Source: Halomonas sp. CH40 (GTDB lineage Bacteria > Pseudomonadota > Gammaproteobacteria > Pseudomonadales > Halomonadaceae). Taken from it: a stretch of DNA of 64,000 bases. Below are positions 26,815 through 36,058 of this stretch, piece by piece. Position numbers and translations under genes: made by a program. The stretch lies in NCBI GenBank assembly GCA_041875495.1, contig CP112982.1, forward strand, positions 248,001 through 312,000, given 5' to 3'. A model generated the notes under the pieces. That model did no database searches and was not told the origin of the DNA. It worked only from the letters and a program-made list of their open reading frames with translations. Positions within the stretch are counted from its first letter, which is position 1; every line of letters begins with the position of its first letter.

Positions 26815-27163
26815 ATTTGGCCAAATTGTTGATGGTGAATCTGGGAAGGTGCTTTTTGATAAAGGCGTTAAGCCGGTGTGCTTTTGGTCACGCTTTAGGG
26901 GGTTGCAGTTACGTAGAGAGCTTCTTGATGGAGCCGCCTGGTGGTTCGATAATTGTAAATCTGTCCACACATTCAATATGAGATATAAGATTGACGTCAT
27001 CTATATTTCTTCTGAAGGGGTGGTCTTGAAAGTTGTAGCTAATGTGCCAAAAAGACGTATTTCATACTGTAGGGATGGTTCTGCTGTCATTGAGGTAGGT
27101 GCAGGTATTGCCAGTGAATTTTGTATTCAACCGGGTGTTAAGCTGGAGTGGGTAGATGATTAA
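26804..27163 (+). CDS. DUF192 family protein in the Tad locus
   Basis: 119 residues from the ATG at 26804, overlapping the end of tadC. The pattern FNMRYKIDVIYISSEGVVLKVVANVPKRRIS, followed by VIEVGAGIASEFCIQPGVKLEW, matches DUF192, a small beta-rich fold of unknown function often found with signal peptides. This copy has none and is probably cytoplasmic. Overlaps on both sides place it firmly in the tad operon, so a pilus-related role is likely but undefined. Confidence 0.8.
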   Translation: MAYEFGQIVDGESGKVLFDKGVKPVCFWSRFRGLQLRRELLDGAAWWFDNCKSVHTFNMRYKIDVIYISSEGVVLKVVANVPKRRISYCRDGSAVIEVGAGIASEFCIQPGVKLEWVDD

Positions 27164-27632
27164 GTTATTTGTTCTATGTGTTTTTTTATTCTCTTTGAGT
27201 GGGTGTGCTAACCAACAAGGCGCCATTGGCAAAACGCAAAATACGGATTTGCGCACTGATTTAAAAAAGGCGGAAAGAGCGCTGCAAGAGGCGAGACTTT
27301 TAGATGCGGAGGTGATTTATCGTCGTCTTACTGAAACGAAGCCAGATTTGCCAGATATTTGGCTTCGTTTAGGTAATATTTATGCCCGTCAAGGGAAAAA
27401 TGAAGCAGCAATTCACACATATTCTGAGGGGCTTAATTACCAGAGAAATGATGGCCGGTTGTGGTATAACCTTTCTGTTATACAGGTGAAAGAAGCAATA
27501 AAAACGTTGGAAGATGCAAGTCATTTCTTGAAAGGGAATGATGACCAAATGGCCAGAATTCGACTTTTGCATAATGCCTTGTTAGGTATCAATAACCAGA
27601 ATGTTAATCAAGCGAATCAAGTCCCAGAATAA
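27156..27632 (+). CDS. tadD: TadD-like TPR lipoprotein
   Basis: 158 residues. Signal peptide with lipobox LSGC (Cys17), then two or three tetratricopeptide repeats (LKKAERALQEARLLDAEVIYRRLTETKPDLPDIWLRLGNIYARQGKNEAAIHTYSEGL). TadD lipoproteins help localise or assemble the secretin. The ATG lies inside the end of the DUF192 gene (8-base overlap). Short for TadD (about 200-250 residues elsewhere), but the architecture is complete. Confidence 0.85.
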   Translation: MIKLFVLCVFLFSLSGCANQQGAIGKTQNTDLRTDLKKAERALQEARLLDAEVIYRRLTETKPDLPDIWLRLGNIYARQGKNEAAIHTYSEGLNYQRNDGRLWYNLSVIQVKEAIKTLEDASHFLKGNDDQMARIRLLHNALLGINNQNVNQANQVPE

Positions 27633-27660
27633 TGGATTTTATGCAAAGGGAGAAAGGGTA

Positions 27661-28962
27661 ATGTCATTACATCGCCAACGTGGACAAGGATCGGTTGAGT
27701 TCGTTGTCGTTATTTTACTCTTTCTCTCACTTATTGGTGGCCTCTTCGAAATGACACGTATTTTCAGGGCCAAAAATACGCTTAATGAAGCGACCTTTAT
27801 GGCCGCCAGAGAAGGGGCTTTGAATTACGCCAGGCTGGATCCTATGGTGGCTCAGCTGGGGGAGAGCATGTCTGATCTTTTTATGACAAACTCTTCTCCT
27901 GCATCCTTGGTACAAGCCAAGGCTAAGTCAACACTACTTGCTGAAGCCTCTCAGATGGCTGGTGCGGGTATTCATATTGTTAGCCCAACGAAAGATATTT
28001 TTGATCAATTAAGCGTTGATCAGTTTATCTCTATTGATGACGCTGAACCAGCGCGCGTTCGGGCCATACCCAATGATAATCTTAAATGGCGGCCTAATAC
28101 GCTCGCATCGCTGGGTGATGGGAGAGATATCAGTATCAAAGACGCTAATTTACTCAAAATAAATGCCATTTGGTGTCAACGATTGGTCGTTCCTGGGCTG
28201 GATATACTTATTTATCAAATACTTCATAAATTTAATAATAGCCCGCAGCAGCAAGCTTGCCGGGCTGTCAGTACTGCAGCCGGTGGTTCTGGCATTGCTA
28301 GTGGCCGATATATTGCTATATCAGTAGATGCTACAATAAGAATGCAAACTCCCGTTTTGTTGGACCAAGGGTTTACAGGTAGCGGTACGGGCACCAGCCC
28401 TGAAGCCAGCGGTGGCACGGGTGGCCCATTCGGCGGTGGTCCATACGGTGGTAGTGGTACTGGAAGTGATGAAAGCGACAACCCCTTGTTTGGTGATGTA
28501 ACAGACCCGTATGGGAGCAATACGGCTTCAGAGGATTTGATAGGCCCAATGGGCTTTTCTCCAGGTGCCGCCGCCAAAGCGGTAACTACAGCGGAAAGTG
28601 CAAGAAGCTTTTTATGGTGTGTGGCTCAGGCTGCATCACTATACACAAGTCGCGATGAATTACCGTCCATTATGGAACAGCAAGCCGTTATAGCGGAAGA
28701 AAATAGAAGCACGGGTCTTGATCAATGTGAGACAGAGAAATTATATGCAGAATCTATGAGTTTTCCAAATGATGTTAAAGTTGGTAATTTTAATAAATGC
28801 GTCATAGACGTGAATCTTGGCTATCGTGAACGCATTGCGGATATTATACGAGATAATACGGCGCGTAAAGATTATGTAGATGAAAAGATAATTAAAGGAT
28901 CTTTGAATTGTGTGTTGCCGTGGCCTGATGACGTTCCGTTTACAGGTGATTCGCGTAAGTAA
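27661..28962 (+). CDS. TadE-like minor pilin with Gly-rich region
   Basis: 433 residues from the ATG at 27661, preceded by GGGAGAAAGGGT; an in-frame upstream ATG at 27601 overlaps tadD and is less likely. RQRG-QGSVEF plus a hydrophobic stretch (VVVILLFLSLIGGLF) is the pseudopilin processing site. NTLNEATFMAAREGALNYA follows, as in TadE. Near residue 240 comes a Gly/Ser/Thr-rich linker (GGPFGGGPYGGSGTG), then NPLFGDVTDPYG and IGPMGF. The same series of motifs occurs in the IS66-split pilin gene. The C-terminal domain contains several Cys residues. Probable large minor pilin or tip-type protein. Confidence 0.78.
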   Translation: MSLHRQRGQGSVEFVVVILLFLSLIGGLFEMTRIFRAKNTLNEATFMAAREGALNYARLDPMVAQLGESMSDLFMTNSSPASLVQAKAKSTLLAEASQMAGAGIHIVSPTKDIFDQLSVDQFISIDDAEPARVRAIPNDNLKWRPNTLASLGDGRDISIKDANLLKINAIWCQRLVVPGLDILIYQILHKFNNSPQQQACRAVSTAAGGSGIASGRYIAISVDATIRMQTPVLLDQGFTGSGTGTSPEASGGTGGPFGGGPYGGSGTGSDESDNPLFGDVTDPYGSNTASEDLIGPMGFSPGAAAKAVTTAESARSFLWCVAQAASLYTSRDELPSIMEQQAVIAEENRSTGLDQCETEKLYAESMSFPNDVKVGNFNKCVIDVNLGYRERIADIIRDNTARKDYVDEKIIKGSLNCVLPWPDDVPFTGDSRK

Positions 28963-29006
28963 ATGATGTTTTAAGTAAGTGATTTATTAATGCATAGGTG
29001 AGTTAA

Positions 29007-30179
29007 ATGAATTGTTTGATAAATGTTGCTGTTGAAAAAATACGTTTTAGCTTAGTTGCTAGTTTCATGGCTTTGGCAATGTCTCCCACCGTCGTGATGG
29101 GGTCTTCCACCATGTTTCAGGCCAATCTGGAAAGAACTGGCGTTTATAAGGGTATAGGCCCAGAGGAAACGCCCACGCTTGCTTGGAAATTTGATGCGAG
29201 TGCGCCTGTGATCAGTACGCCATTAGTTGATGATGGAATGGTGTACTTTGTTGATTTTGAAGATGGTGTTTATGCGCTCAATCAAGCTGACGGCACTGTG
29301 GTATGGGAAAAAGAAACTGATGGGAAACCCAGTTTTCAAATTGCTCTTTCTAAAGATGCTCTGTTAGTAGGTGTGTATCAACCAGATGATTTTAATGGTC
29401 ACTTACTTGCCTTAGATCGTTTTACTGGTGAAGAACGCTGGCGGTTTGAAATGGACTATGCAATAAGAATGTCTACCCCCACAGTTTATGGCGATAAAGT
29501 GTTATTGACCTCTTCTACTGATTATTTGATTGCTCTGGATCTGGCAACAGGTGAGGGGGAGTGGGGGGTTGCTATAGAAGGCACTGGAGCGCAGCCCGTA
29601 ATCTCTGATGATGTTGTATATTATCGTGATGGGTCACAAACACTTTATGCGCTTTGGCTAGATTCCGGAGAAGAGATATGGCGAATGCCTTCACCTATTG
29701 ATTATGATATTGCTTATGGTACTCCATCAGTAAACGGGTGTTGTGTTTTTGCGATTGTTAGAAACGATGAAACTGCGTTGGTAAGAAAGATTAATAAGAA
29801 AAGTGGAGAATTGGTTGCTGAATTTGTACATGATTTTTCTGTGACGTCTTCGGTGAGTTTAGCGGATGGTGTTGTGTTCTTTGGTGACGATGGCTCTGGC
29901 AAGGCGGGCTCTCACGGCCATATGAATGCCTTGGACATGGAAGCAGGAGAATTGATCTGGCGATTTGAAACCGAAGGTTTTATGCGAGGCCCCGCTTCTA
30001 TCGCTGGAAATACGGTGTATTTTGGTAGTGCCGATACTCACTTATATGCCGTTGACCGCCATACGGGGGATCTCAAATGGCGCTATAAGACGGATGGCAT
30101 CGTCAACTCAGCCCCTGCCATTGTCGACGGCCGGGTGTATTTTGGAAGCCTGGACGGGCATGTGTATGTGTTGGAGTAG
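29007..30179 (+). CDS. Secreted PQQ-repeat beta-propeller protein
   Basis: 390 residues with a signal peptide (cleavage near VVMGSS, about residue 34) and a run of propeller blades. Each has the pattern ALD..TGE..W, for example YALNQADGTVVWEKE, LLALDRFTGEERWRF, IALDLATGEGEWGV, NALDMEAGELIWRFE and YAVDRHTGDLKWRYK. This BamB/PQQ-like repeat folds as a beta-propeller for protein contacts. No PQQ-enzyme catalytic residues can be assigned. A conserved Cys pair occurs in NGCCVFA. It is the only intact member of a tandem array and sits at the end of the pilus locus. Confidence 0.85.
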   Translation: MNCLINVAVEKIRFSLVASFMALAMSPTVVMGSSTMFQANLERTGVYKGIGPEETPTLAWKFDASAPVISTPLVDDGMVYFVDFEDGVYALNQADGTVVWEKETDGKPSFQIALSKDALLVGVYQPDDFNGHLLALDRFTGEERWRFEMDYAIRMSTPTVYGDKVLLTSSTDYLIALDLATGEGEWGVAIEGTGAQPVISDDVVYYRDGSQTLYALWLDSGEEIWRMPSPIDYDIAYGTPSVNGCCVFAIVRNDETALVRKINKKSGELVAEFVHDFSVTSSVSLADGVVFFGDDGSGKAGSHGHMNALDMEAGELIWRFETEGFMRGPASIAGNTVYFGSADTHLYAVDRHTGDLKWRYKTDGIVNSAPAIVDGRVYFGSLDGHVYVLE

Positions 30180-31316
30180 CCTCTACGCCCTAGTTGCTGG
30201 TGTTTTCACATTAGCAATGTCGCCATCCATCGTGCTGGGTTCTTCCACCATGTTTCAGGCGAATCTGGAAAGAACTGGCGTTTATAAGGGTATAGGGCCA
30301 GAAAAAGAACCTGAGCTTGTTTGGAAGTTTGATGCGGGTGCCCCTGTGATCAGTACGCCATTAGTTGATAATGAAATGGTGTACTTTGTTGATTTTGAAG
30401 ATGGTGTGTATGCGCTCAATCAAACAGACGGTTCAGTGTTATGGGAAAAAAAATTAACGGAAAACCCAGTCTTCAGTTGACTCTTGCTGAAGATACTTTA
30501 TTAGTAGGGGTGTTTCAATCAGGTGGCTTTAATGGGCACTTACTTGCCTTGGATCGTTCGACAGGTGAGGAGCGCTGGCGGTTTGAAATGGACTATTCTG
30601 TGAGGATGGCCACCCCTACAGTTTACGATGATAAGGTGTTATTGACCTCAGATGCCGGTTATTTGGTGGCGCTGAAGTTAGCAACGGGTAAGCCATTTTG
30701 GGGTTTTTCTATAAACGGTACCGGAACGCAGCCTATGATATCTAATGATGTTGTGTATTATCAGGATGGTTCGCAAGCTCTTTATGCACTTCAACTAGAC
30801 TCTGAAGAAGTCGTTTGGCGAATGCCCTCACCGCTTGATTACGATTTCTCTTACGGTGCTCCAGCAGTCAATGACTGCTGCATTTTTGCGATATTTAGAG
30901 ATCGTGACCAAGCTGTGGTAGGAAAAGTTGATAAACATAGTGGGGAGTTGATTGCTGAATTTATACATAAATTTTCTGTGACGTCTGCAGTTAGTTTAGC
31001 GGATGGTGTTGTGTTTTTTGGTGATGATGGCGATGGCAAGGTGGGTGCTCACGGCCATATGAATGCTTTGGATATGGAAACGGGAGAATTGATCTGGCGA
31101 TTTGAAACCGAAGGTTTTATGCGAGGCCCCGCTTCTATCGCCGGAAATACGGTGTACTTTGGCAGTGCCGATACTCACTTATATGCTGTTGACCGTCATA
31201 CGGGGGATCTCAAATGGCGCTATAAGACGGATGGCATCGTCAACTCAGCCCCCGCCATCGTCGACGGCCGCGTGTATGTTGGAAGCCTGGACGGGCATGT
31301 GTATGTGTTGGAATAG
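30180..31316 (+). pseudogene. Beta-propeller gene, second tandem copy, no start and a frameshift
   Basis: Homologous to the preceding gene from within its signal peptide onward (LVAGVFTLAMSPSIVLGSSTMFQ), but no start codon or complete signal peptide precedes it. It abuts the stop of copy 1. The frame breaks at an A8 run (30445-30452), where alignment to copy 1 shows one base missing. The frame resumes as GKPSLQLTLAEDTLLVGVF and stays open to 31316 (291 codons from an ATG at 30441). The last 200 bases are nearly identical to copy 1, suggesting gene conversion or recent duplication. Confidence 0.85.
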
Positions 31317-31489
31317 CCTCTACGTCTTAGTTGCTGGCGTTTTCACATTAGCAATGTCGCCATCCATCGTGCTGGGTTCTTCCACCATGTTTCAGGCCAA
31401 TCTGGAAAGAACCGGCGTTTATAAGGGTATAGGGCCAGAAAAAGAACCTGAGCTTGTTTGGAAGTTTGATGCGGGTGCCCCTGTGATCA
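31317..31489 (+). pseudogene. Beta-propeller gene, third copy, truncated
   Basis: Repeats the first 173 bases of the second copy (LVAGVFTLAMSPS to DAGAPVI) and then diverges sharply at 31490. The period is about 1137 bases. The breakpoint marks the right edge of the pilus island or a later deletion. Confidence 0.85.
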
Positions 31490-31641
31490 ATTATCACGCA
31501 AACCATCTCGCAGGCCAATATAGTCGTTTAGGCGCAGGGGCAACGGACTGCTCCTGCACAGCCAAACTCCCTCAGCGCTGATCGTCTCCCCGCGCTATGC
31601 TAGGCTAATACCCATTACCCAGCAGGGAGCAGGGAATCACC
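31490..31641. other. Intergenic segment between the pilus island and the Rpn gene
   Basis: 152 bases without a supported gene. The sequence is GC-rich again from about 31520. GGGAGCAGGGAATCACC just before 31642 serves as ribosome-binding region for the next gene. No terminator or promoter can be assigned with confidence. Confidence 0.5.
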
Positions 31642-32036
31642 ATGCCAAGCCACCACCACGATACCGGCTATAAGGAACTCTTCAGCCACCCAGAATTTGT
31701 TCAGCAATTGATGGAAGGCTTCGCCCCGCCAGAGATTGCAGGCCTAATGGATTTCACCACCCTCGAAAAACAAAACGGCCACTACATCACGCCCTTGTTC
31801 GAGGAAAAAATCGAAGACGTGGTGTGGTCGGTGGAAGTCACCTGGCAAGGCGTTACGCAGCGGGTGTTTTTGTATATCTTACTGGAGTTTCAGTCATCGG
31901 TTGACCGCACCATGCCGATTCGGCTGATGCACTACGTGGCCTGTTTCTACAGCGAACTGCTCAAGCAGAAAAAAATCACCCCCAGCCAGGGCCTACCGCC
32001 GGTATTTCCGGTGGTGCTCTACAACGGCTCTAAACC
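31642..32036 (+). pseudogene. Rpn-family nuclease (recombination-promoting), 5' part, split by IS4
   Basis: N-terminal 131 codons of an Rpn/YhgA-like putative transposase-nuclease of the PD-(D/E)XK superfamily: HDTGYKELFSHPEFVQQLMEGF, then IEDVVWSVEVTW, then VFLYILLEFQSSVDRTMPIRL, in which the ...LLEFQS segment is the family's E-x-Q catalytic box. The IS4-family insertion follows the codons for NGSK. Joined to 33378-34017 after removing one target copy, the frame is continuous over 1035 bases (344 residues), a normal full-length Rpn protein. Confidence 0.88.
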
Positions 32037-33366
32037 TGAAGAATCCCCACGAATTTGGCGCTATGCGTCGCATAATGCCTGATCGTGGGCTTCTTCTCTC
32101 AGGCTGGCCTTCAGCGATGTCCAGCAAGGCCAGGGCACAGCGCCGGAAGGTTGTCGACGCAGCCATTCCAGCCCAAGGCGCCATACCGATAAAACATTGC
32201 GATGATTGATACTGTTGCTCTGGTAGTGTTTCTGCTGCCCTCTGGTTTTCACGCCCAGGCCAGCGACCATCATCGCCATATTGGCCAACATCGCGATCAG
32301 CAGCAGGATCTCGATACGCCTGCCCTGACGCGATTGATGCATACCAAAGCCCAGCCCAAAAAGGGGGCTTTTGACGTCGCGAAAACCTTCTTCGATCTGC
32401 ATTCGTTGCCGGTAGATGGCGACCACTTTTTTCGCCTGTGTCGAGCGCTTCGGCAGATTAGTGACCAATACCCAGGGTTCTTCCTGACGGCGGGCGATGG
32501 CTCTGCTCGCACTGTCCTGAGAGGCCTGTCCACGCTTGTTACGATCTTTACGCCCCTTGGGCGATTGGTGATAGAGCACCATCTGAGTCGTCAGTGGGTT
32601 GCTGCGCGCTATCTGAACTTCTCCAAGGGCACTGGGTACCGAGGTGGCTTGCTGAAACAATGAACTGACCGCCTGCCACGCTGCACCGGATGCCTGATAA
32701 TGGGTGGGGCTACGTACACGCCCGACGTAATACCAGCCACGCTTCTCTACAGCGCGAAACCACGGGTTACGAAAACCGGCATCGGTCACCAGCACAGGCG
32801 TTGCCCCTTCAGGCAACAGGCGGGCAATGGCTTCTAATAGATACGCTTCGCAATACGCACATCCATTTTTGTGATGAACCTTTTCAAAGATCGGCAATGA
32901 GCGCCCGGCAAAGGGGATAGCAGCACGCAGCAAAAATTGCTGCCCATAATGATCGATAGGCGACCAATCGACCAGAATCAGGGGACGTGTCATATGACCG
33001 ATCAACACATTAGCCACCAGCCAATAAAACAAGGGGCGCTCCTCGTGCAAATGGTGGTTGCCCAATAGCCGGTCGACGCGCTTAATGGTATGCCGAGGCG
33101 CTACCGGCCCTGGCAAAGCACGCCCGAGCGCTGTTAACCCCAATCGACGATCCGTCAGCAAGGCACCCACCGTATCCAGAAGTGCTTGAAGACGTTTGGC
33201 ATGTATTGAGGGGAGTGCTGATGTGAGCCAATTGTGTAAGAATCGTGGGGCCTGCATGGGTCTCCTTAGGCATATTGTTTGTTTGGCGATTAACAACATG
33301 CCGACTCATGCAGGCTCCTTCAACATTACCTGCTGATTTTATTGAAATATTTGTGGGGATCCCTCA
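32037..33366 (-). mobile_element. IS4-family insertion sequence, complete
   Basis: 1330 bp with imperfect inverted repeats at the ends (TGAAGAATCCCCACGAAT on the left; the complement of the right end reads TGAGGGATCCCCACAAAT). It is flanked by the 11-bp direct repeat GGCTCTAAACC (32026-32036 and 33367-33377). It carries one transposase on the minus strand. The insertion splits the Rpn gene. Confidence 0.95.
32061..33257 (-). CDS. IS4-family transposase
   Basis: 398 residues from the ATG at 33257, which has AAGGAG seven bases upstream; a longer frame from 33299 lacks such a site. The signature Y-x2-R-x3-E-x6-K is seen exactly in YRQRMQIEEGFRDVK. The other DDE aspartates are in ILVDWSPID and LVTDAGFRNPWF. 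Length and motifs indicate an intact enzyme. Confidence 0.94.
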   Translation of the reverse strand: MQAPRFLHNWLTSALPSIHAKRLQALLDTVGALLTDRRLGLTALGRALPGPVAPRHTIKRVDRLLGNHHLHEERPLFYWLVANVLIGHMTRPLILVDWSPIDHYGQQFLLRAAIPFAGRSLPIFEKVHHKNGCAYCEAYLLEAIARLLPEGATPVLVTDAGFRNPWFRAVEKRGWYYVGRVRSPTHYQASGAAWQAVSSLFQQATSVPSALGEVQIARSNPLTTQMVLYHQSPKGRKDRNKRGQASQDSASRAIARRQEEPWVLVTNLPKRSTQAKKVVAIYRQRMQIEEGFRDVKSPLFGLGFGMHQSRQGRRIEILLLIAMLANMAMMVAGLGVKTRGQQKHYQSNSINHRNVLSVWRLGLEWLRRQPSGAVPWPCWTSLKASLREEAHDQALCDA

Positions 33367-33377
33367 GGCTCTAAACC

Positions 33378-34017
33378 CTGGACAGCTCCGCTGGATATCT
33401 ACGCCATGGTGCAGCCGGAGCCGCCAAGTTTTCTGCAAGCTTACCAACCGCACCTACGCTATTACCTGATCGACGAAGGGCGTTATACTGACGAAGAGCT
33501 CGGGTTGCGCCAGACACCGCTCAGTGGCGTGTTCGGTGTAGAAAACGCCGGCGAAAGCTGGGAAACGCTACAAGCCGCCGTGGATCGCGTGGTAGCGATT
33601 CTACAGGCCGACCCGGATAAACAGCGCATTGACAAAATCATCACCCGCTGGCTTAAACGGCACCTGGCCTGGCTAGGCACCGAGGTGAACCTGGCACAGC
33701 TTGATAGCCTGATGGAGGATAAAGACATGTTGGCAGAGAATTTAGAGAACCTGGTCAAGAAAGAACGTTTGGAAAGTGAACAGTTAGGGATTCAAAAAGG
33801 CCGTCAGGAAGGACGTCAGGAAGGACGGCGGGAAGGGCGTCAGGAAGGGCGCTTGACTGAAGCACGCGACGTGCTGCGCACCCAGCTTGGCTTGAAGTTT
33901 GGCGAGGTACCCGACTGGGTAGAAACCCAACTGATGCAAGCTGACCATGAGCAACTACAACAGTGGATGCGTGAAGTGCTGTTTGCTGATCACCTGACTA
34001 CCATGTTCACGCGGTAG
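33378..34017 (+). pseudogene. Rpn-family nuclease, 3' part
   Basis: Continues the Rpn protein after the IS4 element (WTAPLDIYAMVQPEPP, then LRYYLIDEGRYTDEEL). The C-terminal part carries a repeated QEGR-type motif (GRQEGRQEGRREGRQEGR) and then a DUF4351-like domain (LRTQLGLKFGEVPDWVETQL...LQQWMREVLFADHL). An ATG at 33406 could start a 203-residue product lacking the nuclease core. The stretch LDSLMEDKDMLAENLENL is shared, also at DNA level, with the fragment at 55934-56275. Confidence 0.88.
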
Positions 34018-34195
34018 CCGGAACCTGTAGGTGATGCCAGAAACAGTGACACTACCACTGGAGCGCATGACCATCTGACAGGCGGGCATTCCCCACCGCC
34101 GCCTACACGACATCATAGTCTCCAGGTCGCTTTCAAATACATCTTCTGAGCTTATACGCGTACAAGTATTTGGTCAGTGGATATTGTCTGCAAAA

Positions 34196-34219
34196 AAAAC
34201 CGGCCACTGGGCCGGTTTT
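34196..34219 (-). terminator. Intrinsic terminator after the BCCT gene (bidirectional stem)
   Basis: Stem AAAACCGGCC (34196-34205), loop ACTG, stem GGCCGGTTTT (34210-34219). Read on the minus strand it is followed by eight T's, giving a strong terminator for the purU-folD-mttB-BCCT operon, 51 bases past the BCCT stop. On the plus strand it has four T's and could end Rpn transcription. Confidence 0.88.
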
Positions 34220-34269
34220 ATGGTTGTGGGATGTCAGCGAGGCGGCGCTGTGGCCGCCTTGCGTATCTA

Positions 34270-35955
34270 TCAGGTCACTGCGGGTTTCTTGACCTTTTCT
34301 GCACTGCCTGTGGTGATCAGGCGGTGTTCGCTCAACAGCCCCTTGACCACGGCAACACAGCCGACCAGCAGCACGATGGTGAAGGGCAAGCCGGTGGAAA
34401 CCGCCATGGCCTGCAAGGCGACCAGGCCGCCGCCTGTGATCAGGGCAATCGCGATCATGGCTTCGATAATGGCCCAGAACACGCGCTGAGGCTTGGGTGC
34501 GTCCACCTTGCCGCCTGCAGTAATCGCATCAATCACCAGAGAGCCGGAATCTGATGAAGTAACAAAGAACACAATTACCAAAACGATACCGACAAAGGAA
34601 GTGATGGCCGTCAGCGGGAGTTCGCCCAGCATCACAAACAGCTTGAGTTCCAGGGCAGCATCCCTGACGCCTTCGAAGCCACCTGCCACCAGCTGATCAA
34701 CGGCGGTGCCTCCCAGGGCGGTCATCCAGATCACCGAGACCACTGACGGAATCAGCAGAACAGCGATCAGGAATTCGCGAACGGTACGGCCACGGGAAAC
34801 GCGGGCGATAAACATGCCAACGAACGGTGACCAGGAAATCCACCATGCCCAGTAGAAGGCTGTCCAGCCCTGGCTGAAGTTGGCATCTTCACGCCCGAAG
34901 GGCTGTGAAAGCGCTGGCAGGTACTGGATGTAAGCCACCAGGTTGTCGAAAAAGCCGGTCAGGATCAGGACGGTTGGGCCGACCACAATCACAAAGAGCA
35001 GTAAGGCGAATGCTAGCAGCATGTTTATTTCTGACAGGCGACGTACGCCTTTATCAACACCGGCCACGATTGAAAGGATGGCAATGGCGGTGATGCCGAT
35101 GATTAGAAGGATCAGGGTGCTGTTTTCATTCGGGGTATCAAACAGATAACCAAGGCCAGCGGCCGCCTGCTCAGCGCCGATGCCCAGTGAAGTGGCCAGG
35201 CCAAACAGGGTGGCGAGCACCGCCAGGATATCGATGATATGCCCGGGCCAGCCCCAGATACGGTCACCCAGAATCGGATAGAACACCGAACGCATGGTCA
35301 GCGGCAGGCCCTTGTTGTAGGCAAACAGCGCCAGTGCCAGGGCAACAACGGCATAGATACCCCAAGGGTGTAGGCCCCAGTGGAAGATGGTCGCGGCCAT
35401 GCCCAGGCGCGCGGCTTCAGCAGCGTTACCTTCGGCACCGCCCAGAGGTGCCCAGTCAGTGCGCACACCGTCTTCAAAGGTAGTGCCACCCATGGCGGTG
35501 GCGAAATGCGACATGGGTTCAGAGACGCCGTAGAACATCAGGCCGATACCCATGCCGGCGGCGAACAGCATCGAGAACCAGCCCAGATAACCAAAATCCG
35601 GGCGGGCGTCGGCACCTCCCAGGCGCACCTTGCCAAGCGGCGAGACGACCAGGATAAGTGACAGTACCACGAAGATGTTCGCCGCAAGCAGGAAGAACCA
35701 GGCCATGTTACCGGTTAGCCAGTTACGCAGGTTAAGAAACATCGGCTCGACGCTGCTCTGCATGGTCAACGTCAATATTACAAAGAGCAGGGTGGCCAAC
35801 GCCGAAATCAGGAAGACAATACGGTGAATATCCAGCCTGAGGTTGAATGCTCCGGTGATGTTGTCCTGGCCGATCTGGTAGTCCGTATTGATCAGGTCAG
35901 CCTTGCCTTCTGGGGCAGGAACGCCATCAGACGTTTCTGGTTTTGCATCTTTCAT
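34270..35955 (-). CDS. BCCT-family betaine/choline/carnitine transporter
   Basis: 561 residues, about twelve membrane segments. Family signatures are visible: GWFSMLFAAGMGIGLMFYGVSEP (the Gly-rich segment of the substrate/sodium site), WGLHPWGIY and the Trp-rich WAWWISWSPFVGMFIARVSRGRTVREF. Such carriers import glycine betaine or related quaternary amines with sodium or protons. The short C-terminus (no long acidic or basic tail) argues for a catabolic importer rather than an osmosensor. It is the last gene of a minus-strand operon behind the MttB-type methyltransferase, implying that its substrate is what that enzyme demethylates. Substrate not determined by sequence. Confidence 0.92.
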   Translation of the reverse strand: MKDAKPETSDGVPAPEGKADLINTDYQIGQDNITGAFNLRLDIHRIVFLISALATLLFVILTLTMQSSVEPMFLNLRNWLTGNMAWFFLLAANIFVVLSLILVVSPLGKVRLGGADARPDFGYLGWFSMLFAAGMGIGLMFYGVSEPMSHFATAMGGTTFEDGVRTDWAPLGGAEGNAAEAARLGMAATIFHWGLHPWGIYAVVALALALFAYNKGLPLTMRSVFYPILGDRIWGWPGHIIDILAVLATLFGLATSLGIGAEQAAAGLGYLFDTPNENSTLILLIIGITAIAILSIVAGVDKGVRRLSEINMLLAFALLLFVIVVGPTVLILTGFFDNLVAYIQYLPALSQPFGREDANFSQGWTAFYWAWWISWSPFVGMFIARVSRGRTVREFLIAVLLIPSVVSVIWMTALGGTAVDQLVAGGFEGVRDAALELKLFVMLGELPLTAITSFVGIVLVIVFFVTSSDSGSLVIDAITAGGKVDAPKPQRVFWAIIEAMIAIALITGGGLVALQAMAVSTGLPFTIVLLVGCVAVVKGLLSEHRLITTGSAEKVKKPAVT

Positions 35956-36025
35956 AAGCCATAACCTCGATTATTATTGTGTAGCTTAGGTTGCTTAGGT
36001 TGCCTGGTAGGTGGATGAACGCCGC

Positions 36026-36047
36026 GCCCGGTCAGGCAGCACCGGGC
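36026..36047 (-). other. Hairpin between mttB-like and BCCT genes
   Basis: Stem GCCCGGT (36026-36032) and ACCGGGC (36041-36047) with an 8-base loop, in the 103-base gap after the methyltransferase stop. No T-run follows on the minus strand, so it is more likely a partial attenuator or mRNA-end stabiliser than a full terminator. Confidence 0.5.
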
Positions 36048-36058
36048 ACGGCAGGGGG

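Noticed and set aside
33790..33860. Short DNA tandem repeats as a separate element
   Set aside because: They encode the QEGR-type repeat typical of Rpn C-termini and stay in frame, so they belong to the gene.
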